Origin: Cytobacillus sp. FSL H8-0458
Lineage (GTDB): Bacteria > Bacillota > Bacilli > Bacillales > Cytobacillaceae
Reading direction: 5' to 3'
DNA: 64,000 nt
Assembly: GCF_038002165.1 (NCBI RefSeq)
Contig: NZ_JBBOBR010000001.1
Span: forward strand, 3,038,001-3,102,000
Position numbers and translations under genes: made by a program. Positions 35,955 through 44,603 of this stretch are shown in pieces (position 1 is the stretch's first letter; each line of letters starts with the position of its first letter). The notes beneath the pieces were generated by a model that saw only the letters and a program-made list of their open reading frames with translations, was not told where the DNA came from and did not search any database.

Positions 35955-37241
35955 TTATTTCAAATTATCCCAGGATGCCTGGAAGCGTTCAACAACCGTA
36001 TCATAGTCAATCTTTCCTGCAGCATATTCCTGGATTGTTGCAGCAAACTCTTTGTTTGCACCATCCGGCCATCTGAACCACGTCCAAGGAATCGTTTTCT
36101 CTGCCTTAGAATACTCAAGAATATGCTTTCCAAGTGGCCCTAAACCGGTTGGCTCAATATTGTCAAAGGCTGGAATGAAAGCAAACTCTTCTGTGATATA
36201 ACGCTTGCCTGTTTCGGATGAAACCATCCAGTCAAGGAATAACTTGGCTTCTTCAAGATGCTCAGAGTTTTTGTTAAGAACCCAGTTGTTTGGCACGCCT
36301 ACCGGTAATCGGTCTGCATCAGCTTCTTCATCAGTCAGCGGAATTGGAAGGAATCCCATATTAATGTCAGGGTCAATTTCAAGAATCATGTTCTCCGTCC
36401 AGTTGCCCTGCTGAAGCATAGCTGTTTTGCCGGAAGCAAATAGTGTAACTTGCGTATTGTAATCAGTTGTTAACGGATTGTCATTTCCAAAGTTAATTTC
36501 AGTATCAAGAACTTCTTTAAACTCTTTAAATTTATCATTGCCGGTTAACTTTTCAGATCCGCTATATAAGCCTTCAATAAATGCAACAGGATCCTCCTGC
36601 TGTGCAAATGGAATGTTTAATAAATGCTGCCCAATGACCCACCACTCACCGTAACCGGCAGAGAAAGGGGTAATTCCTTTATCTTTAAGCTTTTTAGCAG
36701 CATCCTTCAATTCTGAAATCGTATTAGGCGGTTCAGTAATTCCCGCTTCTTCAAATAAATCCTTGTTATAAATAAAACCGTATCCTTCCAGATTTACCGG
36801 CATTCCATAAAGCTTGCCATCTGTATCGGTCGTTGGAACCTTACCAATTGGAAGCACATGCTCTGCCCACGGCTCATTTGAAAGGTCAGCAAGATGCTCT
36901 TTCCAAAGCTCCAATTCCTTAAATCCGCCATTGTTAAAAATGTCAGGCTGTTCGCCGGATGCAAACTTCGCTTTTAATGCGGCACCATAATCAGCTCCGC
37001 CTCCAACAGACTCAAGCTTTATTTTAATATTTGGATGCTCTTTTTCAAATTCGCCAATCATTTCCTGAAGCTGATCGGCAATCTCCACTTTAAATTGGAA
37101 CATGTTCAGTGTTACCACTTCATCACCATTCTTTGAATCATCCTTAGGCTTTTCATCCCCTGAAGAGCTGGAAGAAGAACAGCCCGCCATAATGCCTGCC
37201 ATCAGAACCAATGAAAGCAGTAATAGAGCAAAGCGTTTCAT
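35955..37241 (-). CDS. sugar ABC transporter substrate-binding lipoprotein
   Basis: A 428-residue extracellular solute-binding protein of family 1. A lipoprotein signal peptide is clear: MKRFALLLLSLVLMAGIMAGC, with Cys21 as lipidation site, followed by a Ser-rich linker. The mature part begins TLNMFQFK and has typical family blocks (FEKEHPNIKIKLES, NDKFKEFKEVLDTEI). The start at 37241 is chosen from the GGGGGGA site. It follows the permease genes, whereas in most operons the binding protein comes first. Confidence 0.92.
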   Translation of the reverse strand: MKRFALLLLSLVLMAGIMAGCSSSSSSGDEKPKDDSKNGDEVVTLNMFQFKVEIADQLQEMIGEFEKEHPNIKIKLESVGGGADYGAALKAKFASGEQPDIFNNGGFKELELWKEHLADLSNEPWAEHVLPIGKVPTTDTDGKLYGMPVNLEGYGFIYNKDLFEEAGITEPPNTISELKDAAKKLKDKGITPFSAGYGEWWVIGQHLLNIPFAQQEDPVAFIEGLYSGSEKLTGNDKFKEFKEVLDTEINFGNDNPLTTDYNTQVTLFASGKTAMLQQGNWTENMILEIDPDINMGFLPIPLTDEEADADRLPVGVPNNWVLNKNSEHLEEAKLFLDWMVSSETGKRYITEEFAFIPAFDNIEPTGLGPLGKHILEYSKAEKTIPWTWFRWPDGANKEFAATIQEYAAGKIDYDTVVERFQASWDNLK

Positions 37242-37308
37242 TTTGTTTCCCCCCTGAATAATTTTATATAAACTTTCACAGCCTCTTTGGATGCAAAAGT
37301 CTCTACCA

Positions 37309-38136
37309 CTACTTAATGGAGCCTTGTGCAATGCCTTTTATAATATGTCTCTGCAGGAAAAGGAAGAAAATTACGACCGGAGTAATGCCCATCACAAGGG
37401 CAGCCAGTCCCATATCCCACTGCTTAGTATATTGTGCAAAGAATGAGCTTGTGGCCAAAGGAATCGTCCTAAGCTCTGCATCCTGAAGCACCAGAAGCGG
37501 AAGCAGATAGTCATTCCAGATCCATAATGTATTTAAAATAACAACTGTTACAGTAATTGGCTTCAGAAGCGGAAAAACAATCCTCCAAAAGACGCCAAAC
37601 TGGCTGCACCCATCAATTCTCGCTGATTCTTCGATCTCGATTGGAACTGTTTTAATAAAGCCGTGATAAAGGAAAAGCGATAATGGTACTCCAAAGCCAA
37701 AGTACATAATGATGAGACCCGGTATGCTGTTTGTCAGATTCAGCGTGCCTCCAAGTTTCATCAGAGGGATCATGACTGTCTGAAATGGAATAACCATTGC
37801 AGATACAAATAATACAAACAGGATTTTGCTGAATTTCCCCGGAGTCCTGACCATCTTCCAGGCAGCCATAGAACTGATGACAACCAGTCCAATATTGCTG
37901 ATTACCGTTATTATAAGCGAATTCCAGAAGGCCCGCGGGAAATTAATGATATCCCATACCTTCAGATAATTGGAGAATAAAAATTCCTGCGGCCAGGCTG
38001 CAGCATCAATCAGAATATCCGCAAAGCCTTTTACAGAATTAATAAGCACGAAGTAAAAAGGAATGAGGAATATGATTCCTAATACGATTCCGATGATCTC
38101 CAGCAGAAACGTAACCTTTGTATATCTGGGATTCAT
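37309..38136 (-). CDS. carbohydrate ABC transporter permease (MalG type)
   Basis: A 275-residue permease with six membrane segments. The EAA loop, which contacts the ATPase, is visible as EIEESARIDGCSQFGVFWRIV. It ends in the QRHIIKGIAQGSIK tail typical of MalG-type sugar permeases. The stop/start overlaps the upstream permease by one base. No ATPase gene is in the operon; a shared MsmX-like ATPase elsewhere is likely. Confidence 0.93.
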   Translation of the reverse strand: MNPRYTKVTFLLEIIGIVLGIIFLIPFYFVLINSVKGFADILIDAAAWPQEFLFSNYLKVWDIINFPRAFWNSLIITVISNIGLVVISSMAAWKMVRTPGKFSKILFVLFVSAMVIPFQTVMIPLMKLGGTLNLTNSIPGLIIMYFGFGVPLSLFLYHGFIKTVPIEIEESARIDGCSQFGVFWRIVFPLLKPITVTVVILNTLWIWNDYLLPLLVLQDAELRTIPLATSSFFAQYTKQWDMGLAALVMGITPVVIFFLFLQRHIIKGIAQGSIK

Positions 38137-39077
38137 TATGCCTCAACCTCCCTTTTCTTCGTCATCATCACCTGAACCGTTGTAAAAATAGCTACCACAA
38201 GAAAGAATAAAATGGATTTCGCTGTACCAAGACCATACCGGTTATTCTGGAATGCTTCTTGATAAATATTAATCGCAACAGATTGTGTCGAATTAAATGG
38301 CCCTCCGCCTGTGAGTGAAATATTCAGGTCAAAAATCTTAAACGCCATGGATATCGTTAAAAAGAAACAAATCGTGAATGCCGGTAAAATAAGCGGAATG
38401 ATTATTTTTGTCAGCAGTGTCCAGCTTGAAGCTCCATCGATTCTTGCCGCCTCCAGCAGTGTCTGATCAACACCCTGCAGTGCTGCAATATAAATCACCA
38501 TCATATATCCGCTGATCTGCCAGGCAAACACAATCACAATGCCCCAGAATGCTGTTGTCTCATCTCCAAGCCATGGAAGCTTAAAAACCGAAAGATCCGT
38601 TAGATTTCCAATTGCAGCAAACCCTTTTACAAAAATAAACTGCCAGATGAATCCAAGCAATAATCCCCCGATAACATTCGGAATGAAAAACACAGTCCTC
38701 AATAAATTCCTGGACTTCAAGGCTGCGTTCAATAATAAAGCAAGCCCAAACCCTAGTAAATTACTAATAATAACCGAAGCTAACATAAATTTAGTAGTAA
38801 ACATAAAGGAATCAAAAAACTTAGGATCATTCTTGAAAATCTTTATATAATTTTCCAGCCCAACCCACTCAACCATAGAACTGACGCCATTCCAGGAAGT
38901 AAACGAATAATATATCCCCATCAGGAAAGGAATGATCTGTATCACCAGGAAAAAAATTAATGCTGGCCCTACAAAAGCAAGGTATGTTAAGATCTTTTTC
39001 AAATTTGCTTTTTTCCTGGAAACTGTTTTAACCTCTGACTTCATTGCCGGTTCCCCGATCTCAATCTTTGTCTCCAA
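38136..39077 (-). CDS. carbohydrate ABC transporter permease (MalF type)
   Basis: A 313-residue permease with six membrane segments. Its EAA loop reads LLEAARIDGASSWTLLTKIIIPLI. The N-terminal ~30 residues are polar and basic (KSEVKTVSRKKANLKK). The frame opens with TTG at 39077 behind a GGTGAAGAGAG site; an ATG 33 nt further in is an alternative start. It is the first gene of the nine-gene operon. Confidence 0.88.
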   Translation of the reverse strand: METKIEIGEPAMKSEVKTVSRKKANLKKILTYLAFVGPALIFFLVIQIIPFLMGIYYSFTSWNGVSSMVEWVGLENYIKIFKNDPKFFDSFMFTTKFMLASVIISNLLGFGLALLLNAALKSRNLLRTVFFIPNVIGGLLLGFIWQFIFVKGFAAIGNLTDLSVFKLPWLGDETTAFWGIVIVFAWQISGYMMVIYIAALQGVDQTLLEAARIDGASSWTLLTKIIIPLILPAFTICFFLTISMAFKIFDLNISLTGGGPFNSTQSVAINIYQEAFQNNRYGLGTAKSILFFLVVAIFTTVQVMMTKKREVEA

Positions 39078-39103
39078 CTCTCTTCACCGCCCCCCTCATT
39101 TCC

Positions 39104-39117
39104 TGCAAACGCTTTCC
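39104..39117 (-). promoter_or_regulatory. cre-like site downstream of the operon promoter
   Basis: GGAAAGCGTTTGCA on the minus strand matches the CcpA box (TGNAANCGNWNNCA) except for the first base. It lies in the leader. Confidence 0.6.
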
Positions 39118-39120
39118 TAC

Positions 39121-39142
39121 ATTATATTTGAAACCGCTTGCA
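39121..39142 (-). promoter_or_regulatory. operon promoter -10 with overlapping cre site
   Basis: TATAAT at 39121-39126 on the minus strand, with a weak -35. A full match to the cre consensus, TGCAAGCGGTTTCA at 39129-39142, lies between -35 and -10. Binding of CcpA there should block transcription, so the operon is probably under carbon catabolite repression and needs the regulator for activation. Confidence 0.65.
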
Positions 39143-39334
39143 TAAATAGGTGACTGGATTGACTAAATGGTGCAATATTTTGACTTTTTGAAAGGGTCAA
39201 TCGTCTTATCCTTGTTTCATAGCAGCCTTCCGAACAGTTCAGAACCCTTTTTCGAAACCACCTTCTGAACCGTCCGGAACCCTGTTGGGATGATAAATGT
39301 CCGTCAAATTTCCCAGGGATATAATTTTTAGACA

Positions 39335-39367
39335 CAAAAAAAGGTTTCCCAAATGGGAAACCCTTTT
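39335..39367 (-). terminator. original terminator of the rRNA-tRNA operon
   Basis: GGGTTTCCC/GGGAAACC hairpin followed by TTTTTTT on the minus strand, directly behind the displaced tRNA-Leu 3' half. It is now cut off from the operon by the integrated element. Confidence 0.88.
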
Positions 39368-39375
39368 CTTCAGAT

Positions 39376-39426
39376 ACCGGTGGTCGGGGTCGAACCGACA
39401 CTCCAGAAGGAACACGATTTTGAGTC
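39376..39426 (-). pseudogene. displaced 3' half of tRNA-Leu(CAA) with left att site
   Basis: This carries the anticodon-stem 3' side, variable arm, T arm and acceptor 3' strand of a tRNA-Leu(CAA), without the 5' half. The 18-bp core GGAACACGATTTTGAGTC (39409-39426) is repeated at 53479-53496 in the intact tRNA. The T stem here is GTCGG/CCGAC, against GCCGG/CCGGC in the intact copy: a compensatory difference showing both ends come from functional tRNA genes. Confidence 0.92.
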
Positions 39427-39521
39427 CCACTACGAATCATTTAGCTTATAGAATCAATAACCCCAACGTTTGTTGGAATTTCTTTAATTCTTGGGTAACA
39501 CGACTACTTCAAATTATGCCT

Positions 39522-39950
39522 TTACACTTCAATTTGGTCAAGCTTTTCCATTTTTTTATTGAATCTAGCCTGCCCAATTTTCTTATACTTTTGGATTAAG
39601 ATAGCTTCATGTATTCGTGCATCTTCCAATAGATCATATTCTCCAACAAACCGATATTCAATTTTTTCTTCTGTCATAAGTTGAACGTGTACCTTGTTTC
39701 TTCTATTAGTATATCTTCGACACCTGTACCAGACTCCACTTCCAACATAAATAACTTCTCCGTTGTACCAATGCTCATATACTACATACTTCTTTACCTT
39801 CCTTAGTTCACTTGGAATCAATTTATTTTTCTTAATTAGTTGAATTACTTTTTGAAAAGAAATGCCGTATAACCGAGCTATATCTTGATTGGTCATTTTA
39901 TAAGACAAATGCTTAACTAATTCTTCTTTAGTTGGATACAAGAAAATCAC
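39522..39950 (-). CDS. HTH plus GIY-YIG-like nuclease protein
   Basis: A 142-residue protein. The N-terminal ~55 residues look like a helix-turn-helix (MTNQDIARLYGISFQKVIQLIKKN). The rest resembles a GIY-YIG nuclease: VVYEHWYNGEVIYVGSGVWYRCRRYTNR matches the first-strand/second-strand pattern with an arginine helix, and a glutamate follows in EYDLLEDARIHEAILIQKY. It could be a homing-type endonuclease or a regulator derived from one. It is the outermost gene at the left end of the element. Confidence 0.6.
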   Translation of the reverse strand: MIFLYPTKEELVKHLSYKMTNQDIARLYGISFQKVIQLIKKNKLIPSELRKVKKYVVYEHWYNGEVIYVGSGVWYRCRRYTNRRNKVHVQLMTEEKIEYRFVGEYDLLEDARIHEAILIQKYKKIGQARFNKKMEKLDQIEV

Positions 39951-40022
39951 CTCAAAAACCTTATATCAACGAAATGATAAATGTAAAATGGAATTATTAA
40001 ATTGTTATTAGGGGGAATTTGA

Positions 40023-40505
40023 ATGAGATATTTCACAGAAAAGGATATAGATAAACAAAGAAGAGCATTTTATAACTTCTTTAAAGATAATGAATCTGGT
40101 GGCATCCAAGTATTTAATGGCCTGCATGAAGAATTAACTTTAGAAGAGGTTCAAGAACTAATTGATGGGCTTACAATTGCCTATAAGAAGATCAGTGAAG
40201 AGGAATACAAAGAACGAACGTTAGACCAAGTTATTTATGATGTTAATCATGATTTTGAAATTTTTGAGGAAGGACCTCACATTAACAGGCCATTTAGAAA
40301 AGATTTAAAAAGGAATTATACAATTAAATGTGCTAATTGTTTAAGTGAAATTTCAACCAAAGAGCATGAAGGATATTGGGTAGCTCAAAATCATCATGTA
40401 AAGATACATGGAGAAAAGTTTTGTTCTGAATGGTGCGTTAACAAGTTTATAGATGAGCAAAAACAAATTGCAATTAAGAAAAAACGAACAAGATATTGTG
40501 TATAA
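40023..40505 (+). CDS. hypothetical zinc-finger protein of the element
   Basis: A 160-residue protein not recognised as a named family. The first ~95 residues are acidic and helical. The C-terminal part has a four-cysteine site, CxxC (103/106) and CxxxC (134/138), with histidines between, resembling a treble-clef or FCS-type finger, followed by a basic tail. A GGGGGAA ribosome binding site precedes the ATG. It is one of only two plus-strand genes in the element and divergent from the GIY-YIG gene. Confidence 0.6.
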   Translation: MRYFTEKDIDKQRRAFYNFFKDNESGGIQVFNGLHEELTLEEVQELIDGLTIAYKKISEEEYKERTLDQVIYDVNHDFEIFEEGPHINRPFRKDLKRNYTIKCANCLSEISTKEHEGYWVAQNHHVKIHGEKFCSEWCVNKFIDEQKQIAIKKKRTRYCV

Positions 40506-40709
40506 AATACTTTAAAACAGTACTCATTTTAGGCACCTTATTTTAAACCCTATCCTTTCGTATATGTAGCATACTGAATTTACTAACAAATAGAAATATT
40601 CTTTACATAATCCCTTCCTTCCTATATGATATATTCAGTGCATATTAATTTATATTCAGCCATTGAATATAAAAAGATGCATAGGTATTAAATAAGCGGG
40701 TATAAGTGT

Positions 40710-41009
40710 AAATAGTTAAAAGATGAATAGTTAAAAGACGAATAGTTAAAAGACGAATAGTTAAAAGACGAATAGTTAAATGATGAATAGTTAAATGATG
40801 AATAGTTAAATGATGAATAGTTAAATGATGAATAGTTAAATGATGAATAGTTAAATGATGAATAGTTAAATGATGAATAGTTAAATGATGAATAGTTAAA
40901 AGACGAATAGTTAAATGATGAATAGTTAAATGATGAATAGTTAAATGATGAATAGTTAAATGATGAATAGTTAAAAGACGAATAGTTAAATGATGAATAG
41001 TTAAAAATG
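40710..41009 (+). repeat. twenty tandem 15-bp repeats
   Basis: Twenty direct repeats with exact 15-bp period. Two main versions alternate: GAATAGTTAAAAGAC (units 2-4, 13, 18) and GAATAGTTAAATGAT (units 5-12, 14-17, 19), with degenerate first and last units. All plus-strand frames contain stops; one minus-strand frame stays open, and both versions encode Ser-Phe-Asn-Tyr-Ser there, but no start codon is present. The array ends 75 bp before the start of a 28-residue membrane peptide. It could be a protein-binding array or origin iterons. Confidence 0.95.
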
Positions 41010-41035
41010 AATATAATTTGAAGCTAACATAAAAT

Positions 41036-41053
41036 AGTATAAGCGCTTATACT
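41036..41053. promoter_or_regulatory. perfect 18-bp palindrome before the small peptide
   Basis: AGTATAAGCGCTTATACT is its own reverse complement and lies 31 bp before the ATG of the membrane peptide, a likely operator for a dimeric regulator. Confidence 0.65.
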
Positions 41054-41084
41054 CCCTATTAATTTTTAAAAGGGGGTTTAGTAA

Positions 41085-41171
41085 ATGAAAAACGAAGTTC
41101 TTTCTCTAGTTCTTCAAGGCATGACTTTCGTGGTAATTCTATTTACTGCGATCATCGCATTAGTTAAATAA
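41085..41171 (+). CDS. 28-residue holin-like (type I toxin-like) membrane peptide
   Basis: A peptide beginning MKNEVLSLVLQGMTFVVILF, continuing as one hydrophobic helix and ending in ALVK. Size and pattern resemble the putative holin-like toxin (Hol_Tox) peptides of Gram-positive bacteria. An AAAAGGGGG ribosome binding site lies upstream and a strong terminator 11 nt after the stop, so it is a compact single-gene unit. If it is a type I toxin, an antisense RNA would be expected; none could be proven from sequence. Confidence 0.6.
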   Translation: MKNEVLSLVLQGMTFVVILFTAIIALVK

Positions 41172-41181
41172 ATAAATAAAC

Positions 41182-41219
41182 AAAGACAAAGGGATTCCGG
41201 AAACCCTTTGTCTTTTTAT
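41182..41219 (+). terminator. terminator of the membrane peptide
   Basis: AAAGACAAAGGG/CCCTTTGTCTTT 12-bp stem with continuing T. Confidence 0.93.
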
Positions 41220-41263
41220 TTATCATATATTTGTTATATATAAAATCAATATTTTATTAAACA

Positions 41264-41286
41264 ATAAAAGGAGCGTTTAGGTCCTT
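41264..41286 (-). terminator. possible terminator of the HEPN-like gene
   Basis: AAAAGGA/TCCTTTT hairpin followed by ATTGTT on the minus strand. Confidence 0.5.
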
Positions 41287-41291
41287 TTAGC

Positions 41292-42677
41292 TTACCTTGT
41301 TCTATTTTTTTGACGAGCTTTTTTCGATATTTTCTTTATAGTTTTCTTTTTATTCGGTTGTTTTTTGTTCTTAGGTCGGTTAGATGATGGATAGTAATCT
41401 TGTAAAGTTCTAGGTATAATACCTTGATTGACACACATATGCTTACGGGTTTGATAAACTATCTCTGCAAGTCCAATACACGATCTCATTAACTGAAAAC
41501 ATTCAAGTACAAACTCTGTTAAATATAAACTTTCGGAGGTACCCTTTTTCAGTTCGCCAGAAGGATAGTAAATTATCTCTTGTGTAATAACATCATAAGT
41601 ATAACTTCTATGACCTATTGCATTTCGTAATCTATTATCAACTTTGGAAACAAATATTTTGTCAAAGCTTTCTTCACCATTAATAAATTCTAATTTTCTT
41701 CCTTTTTTATGCATTTTCATATAATCTTCAATGCTTTGAATTTCTTTGATTACATTTTCCTTCATCTTTTTAAAATCTGCTCGATGTTTCAAATTATTAT
41801 ATGCAACGACTAAATTTAAAATATCTCCTATATCCTCAAAAGTATCTATATAAAAATCCTTAATGTCTTCAAAATCAACAGTTGTTAATCCTAATTTCTT
41901 AATCACATCTTCTTTGTGATTTTTTTCTGAATAAAAGTCTAATCCGTAAATTGGTATAAACATGTGGAATTTCTCAACAAACTTATTGATAATTCCGAAA
42001 ATCTTTTTTTCATAATCATTCAAATGGCTTTCGAAATGTTTTGCCAATAAGATTAATTGGCTACTATGATTAATATTTCGAAACTCATTAAATATATGGG
42101 TAGTAATTTCTTTAAAATAATTACGAGCAAAATTATTAGTAAACAAGAAATTCAAGACATGAATTGCTCTTAATAATTCATACTCGTTATCTGCTGGGAA
42201 TTTTGCTTTATCTAATAATTTATGAATTTCTTTAGGTAAATATGTATGATTTCCATTTAACCATAGCTCATTAATTCGTTTTACAGTAGGCCAGTCATTT
42301 TCAATTTTATGTAGAAAATGCATTGTACTTTTTTTAAATTCTCCAATATTTTCTCCCATAGAAAATAAACCATTTTTAAAAAAAGGAGTGAGAAATGTAT
42401 CTTCATCTTCAGAATATGGGCGCATTTTTTCAGTTAGTAGTTCTCCAGAAACTTCAATTAAATATGCCGGATTTCCAATATCCTCTAAAGGAGTTGCATT
42501 TTTTAATTTAATAGAATATCCTGCGTTTTGTTGGTCTAAATAGACATTGCCGAATAATGAAATATTACAACTGCCACATTTAATTCTTACTGGATAATTT
42601 TCTAACCAACCTAGCTGCACTCTTATACGAGTAACGCTATTACAAACATTACATTTATAATCATTTGTAATTACCAT
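41292..42677 (-). CDS. zinc-ribbon protein with HEPN-like motif, candidate defence effector
   Basis: A 461-residue protein not assigned to a named family. The N-terminus is a zinc ribbon (Cys9, Cys12, Cys34, Cys37). A long helical middle follows. Near the C-terminus, RLRNAIGHRSY contains R351-x4-H356, the RNase active-site pattern of HEPN domains. The tail is lysine/arginine rich. It follows the OLD/helicase pair on the same strand, but a hairpin terminator separates them. RNA cleavage upon phage infection is an inference. The ATG at 42677 has AAAGGA at proper spacing; the ATG three codons earlier is too close. Confidence 0.65.
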   Translation of the reverse strand: MVITNDYKCNVCNSVTRIRVQLGWLENYPVRIKCGSCNISLFGNVYLDQQNAGYSIKLKNATPLEDIGNPAYLIEVSGELLTEKMRPYSEDEDTFLTPFFKNGLFSMGENIGEFKKSTMHFLHKIENDWPTVKRINELWLNGNHTYLPKEIHKLLDKAKFPADNEYELLRAIHVLNFLFTNNFARNYFKEITTHIFNEFRNINHSSQLILLAKHFESHLNDYEKKIFGIINKFVEKFHMFIPIYGLDFYSEKNHKEDVIKKLGLTTVDFEDIKDFYIDTFEDIGDILNLVVAYNNLKHRADFKKMKENVIKEIQSIEDYMKMHKKGRKLEFINGEESFDKIFVSKVDNRLRNAIGHRSYTYDVITQEIIYYPSGELKKGTSESLYLTEFVLECFQLMRSCIGLAEIVYQTRKHMCVNQGIIPRTLQDYYPSSNRPKNKKQPNKKKTIKKISKKARQKNRTR

Positions 42678-42774
42678 TATATTCATCCTTTGATATACTC
42701 TCTATTTTACGTTCTATTTTAATAATACACTAACGAGGTCCTTTAAGGTTTTAAAATAAAATTCTCATTTTATA

Positions 42775-42806
42775 TAAAAAACTACACCTAATTGATAGAT
42801 GCAGTT
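42775..42806 (-). terminator. terminator of the OLD/helicase operon
   Basis: AACTGCATC/GGTGTAGTT stem (two G-T pairs) followed by TTTTTTAT on the minus strand. Confidence 0.65.
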
Positions 42807-42836
42807 GGATAAAATTAATATTTTATTTTCTATATC

Positions 42837-44603
42837 TTAAATAAATTCTTGCACATATTTAATGTCCCAATATTGGTCTATGAACTTAGTTTTGATTTCA
42901 TCTGTTAATTCTTCTTCATTGATAGCATATATAAATAGATGGGTAGGTCTACTCATAGCAACATAAAGTAAATTTCTATTTATAAAGTCAATATCTTCTT
43001 CTATATCGGGACTTAAATATCTATTCATAAGAATTTTTGTAAGTGGTTTCTTTTCAAAATCGAGTAATAAAACAGATCGATGAGTTTCACCCTTTACTGA
43101 GTGAATAGTAGATATTTGGTTTTCTATATAATTTTGATCCTCAGTATTAAGGGTTTTATTAACAATCTCTTCAATATCTTTGAAAAGCTTATTATTTCTT
43201 TTAATTTCTGTAATTGCCCTCTCTTTTAACAAACAGTTTATTTCATCTCTAATTTTTATAGTTAATGTATCATTTAAACCGTTTTTTAATACATCTACCA
43301 ATAATGAGTTTATCTCAGGGATATTTCTGTGGCTTAATATCCATTTCCTAACCTCAATAGTCTGATCAATTTCAACTTCCATTATTTTTTTATGTATAAA
43401 TTTAACAATTAGCTTTTTTAATTCTGAAACAATGGAATCTTTCTTCTTCTTCTTATCTTCTTTATACTCGATATTAAAGTACTTCTTCGTAGTGTCTTTT
43501 CTTAATACAAGTATGCTATCTCTTTTCTTATTGCTATTAAAGGTAAGTGACTCTTTTGATAGTTTTTCAATAATTCTATTATATGCTAAACCTACACTTT
43601 CGGGATTATTGTAAGCTAACAATATCGGATTGAAAGAAGAAATTTCTTCTTTTGTCTCTATTTGTGCTTCAGGAATAATGATGTTTAATTGGTTACCAAG
43701 TGCACTTCCAAACCTGTTAGAAATATTTAGTCTAAATATGTCGTCCTTTTTTATCTCGGGCATGACTTCCCCAAACCCTATGGTTTGAAAAGGATCACCT
43801 ATTTTTTGAATTATATTTTTATCTGTTTTGAAAAGGTTGTCGAGTAATCTTTCCCCATGTTTATTAGTGTCCTGGAACTCATCAATAAAAACATATTTAA
43901 ATCTATTTCTAAGTATTTCAACCATTCGTTTATTAAACAAAAAGTACTCTGAAAATAAAAAGGTATCACTATGAGTAATATAGCCTTGGGATTTTCTCTT
44001 AATCTTAAAACGTAACATATCATCTTTGTATTTATCGAACTTATCCCAGTTATTTGTATTTTCTATATCAATTCTTCTTTCTTCTGTATTTATTATGAGA
44101 TTACTGCTATCTATCCTCCTTGCAATTGATTTTTTGACTCCTTCATCCATCCACCTGTATTTCCTTGAAAGTAGTGAGATGTATGTATCAATATTATTAT
44201 GATCAGGTTGATTTTTATCTGGAAAATGTAAATTGTTATTTTTAAACGCTATCTTAAATAAAGGTAAAACACAGAATTTATTGAAAAACTCATGGATTGT
44301 TCCAATAAAGTGTGGATGTTTTATTTTTCCCACTCCGGCCTTTTGTAATGCGTTATTTATTTCATTAACAGCTACATTAGTGTGCGTAATGATGCAAATA
44401 CCTTCATTTTTATTGTTTCTATTTAAATCTATTAACATAAGGGCAATTTTAGCTGCTAGAGAAGTTGTCTTTCCTGTTCCTGGTCCTGCTATTATTGTTT
44501 TAGTTTCAAAAAGCTCTATAAATTCTTTTTGTAATTTATTTAGTTTTAACCCATTAAGCAGTGCATCTTCTATTCTTTTATAATCTAAATTGGTAAATTC
44601 CAT
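42837..44603 (-). CDS. UvrD-like helicase, GajB-like
   Basis: A 588-residue SF1 helicase. Walker A is AGPGTGKTT at 39-47, Walker B is DEFQDT at 241-246, and later motifs appear as QISTIHSVKGETHRSVLLL and LLYVAMSRPTHLF. It overlaps the OLD nuclease gene by 19 bp, so the two are translationally coupled. This OLD plus UvrD-helicase pairing is the architecture of the Gabija anti-phage system, in which GajB senses DNA ends and activates GajA. At 588 residues it is longer than the original GajB (about 494), so it may be a divergent subtype. Confidence 0.82.
   Translation of the reverse strand: MEFTNLDYKRIEDALLNGLKLNKLQKEFIELFETKTIIAGPGTGKTTSLAAKIALMLIDLNRNNKNEGICIITHTNVAVNEINNALQKAGVGKIKHPHFIGTIHEFFNKFCVLPLFKIAFKNNNLHFPDKNQPDHNNIDTYISLLSRKYRWMDEGVKKSIARRIDSSNLIINTEERRIDIENTNNWDKFDKYKDDMLRFKIKRKSQGYITHSDTFLFSEYFLFNKRMVEILRNRFKYVFIDEFQDTNKHGERLLDNLFKTDKNIIQKIGDPFQTIGFGEVMPEIKKDDIFRLNISNRFGSALGNQLNIIIPEAQIETKEEISSFNPILLAYNNPESVGLAYNRIIEKLSKESLTFNSNKKRDSILVLRKDTTKKYFNIEYKEDKKKKKDSIVSELKKLIVKFIHKKIMEVEIDQTIEVRKWILSHRNIPEINSLLVDVLKNGLNDTLTIKIRDEINCLLKERAITEIKRNNKLFKDIEEIVNKTLNTEDQNYIENQISTIHSVKGETHRSVLLLDFEKKPLTKILMNRYLSPDIEEDIDFINRNLLYVAMSRPTHLFIYAINEEELTDEIKTKFIDQYWDIKYVQEFI

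Noticed and set aside
40710..41009. The 15-bp repeats as a CRISPR array
   Set aside because: There are no unique spacers; units are directly adjacent, too short, and no cas genes are present.
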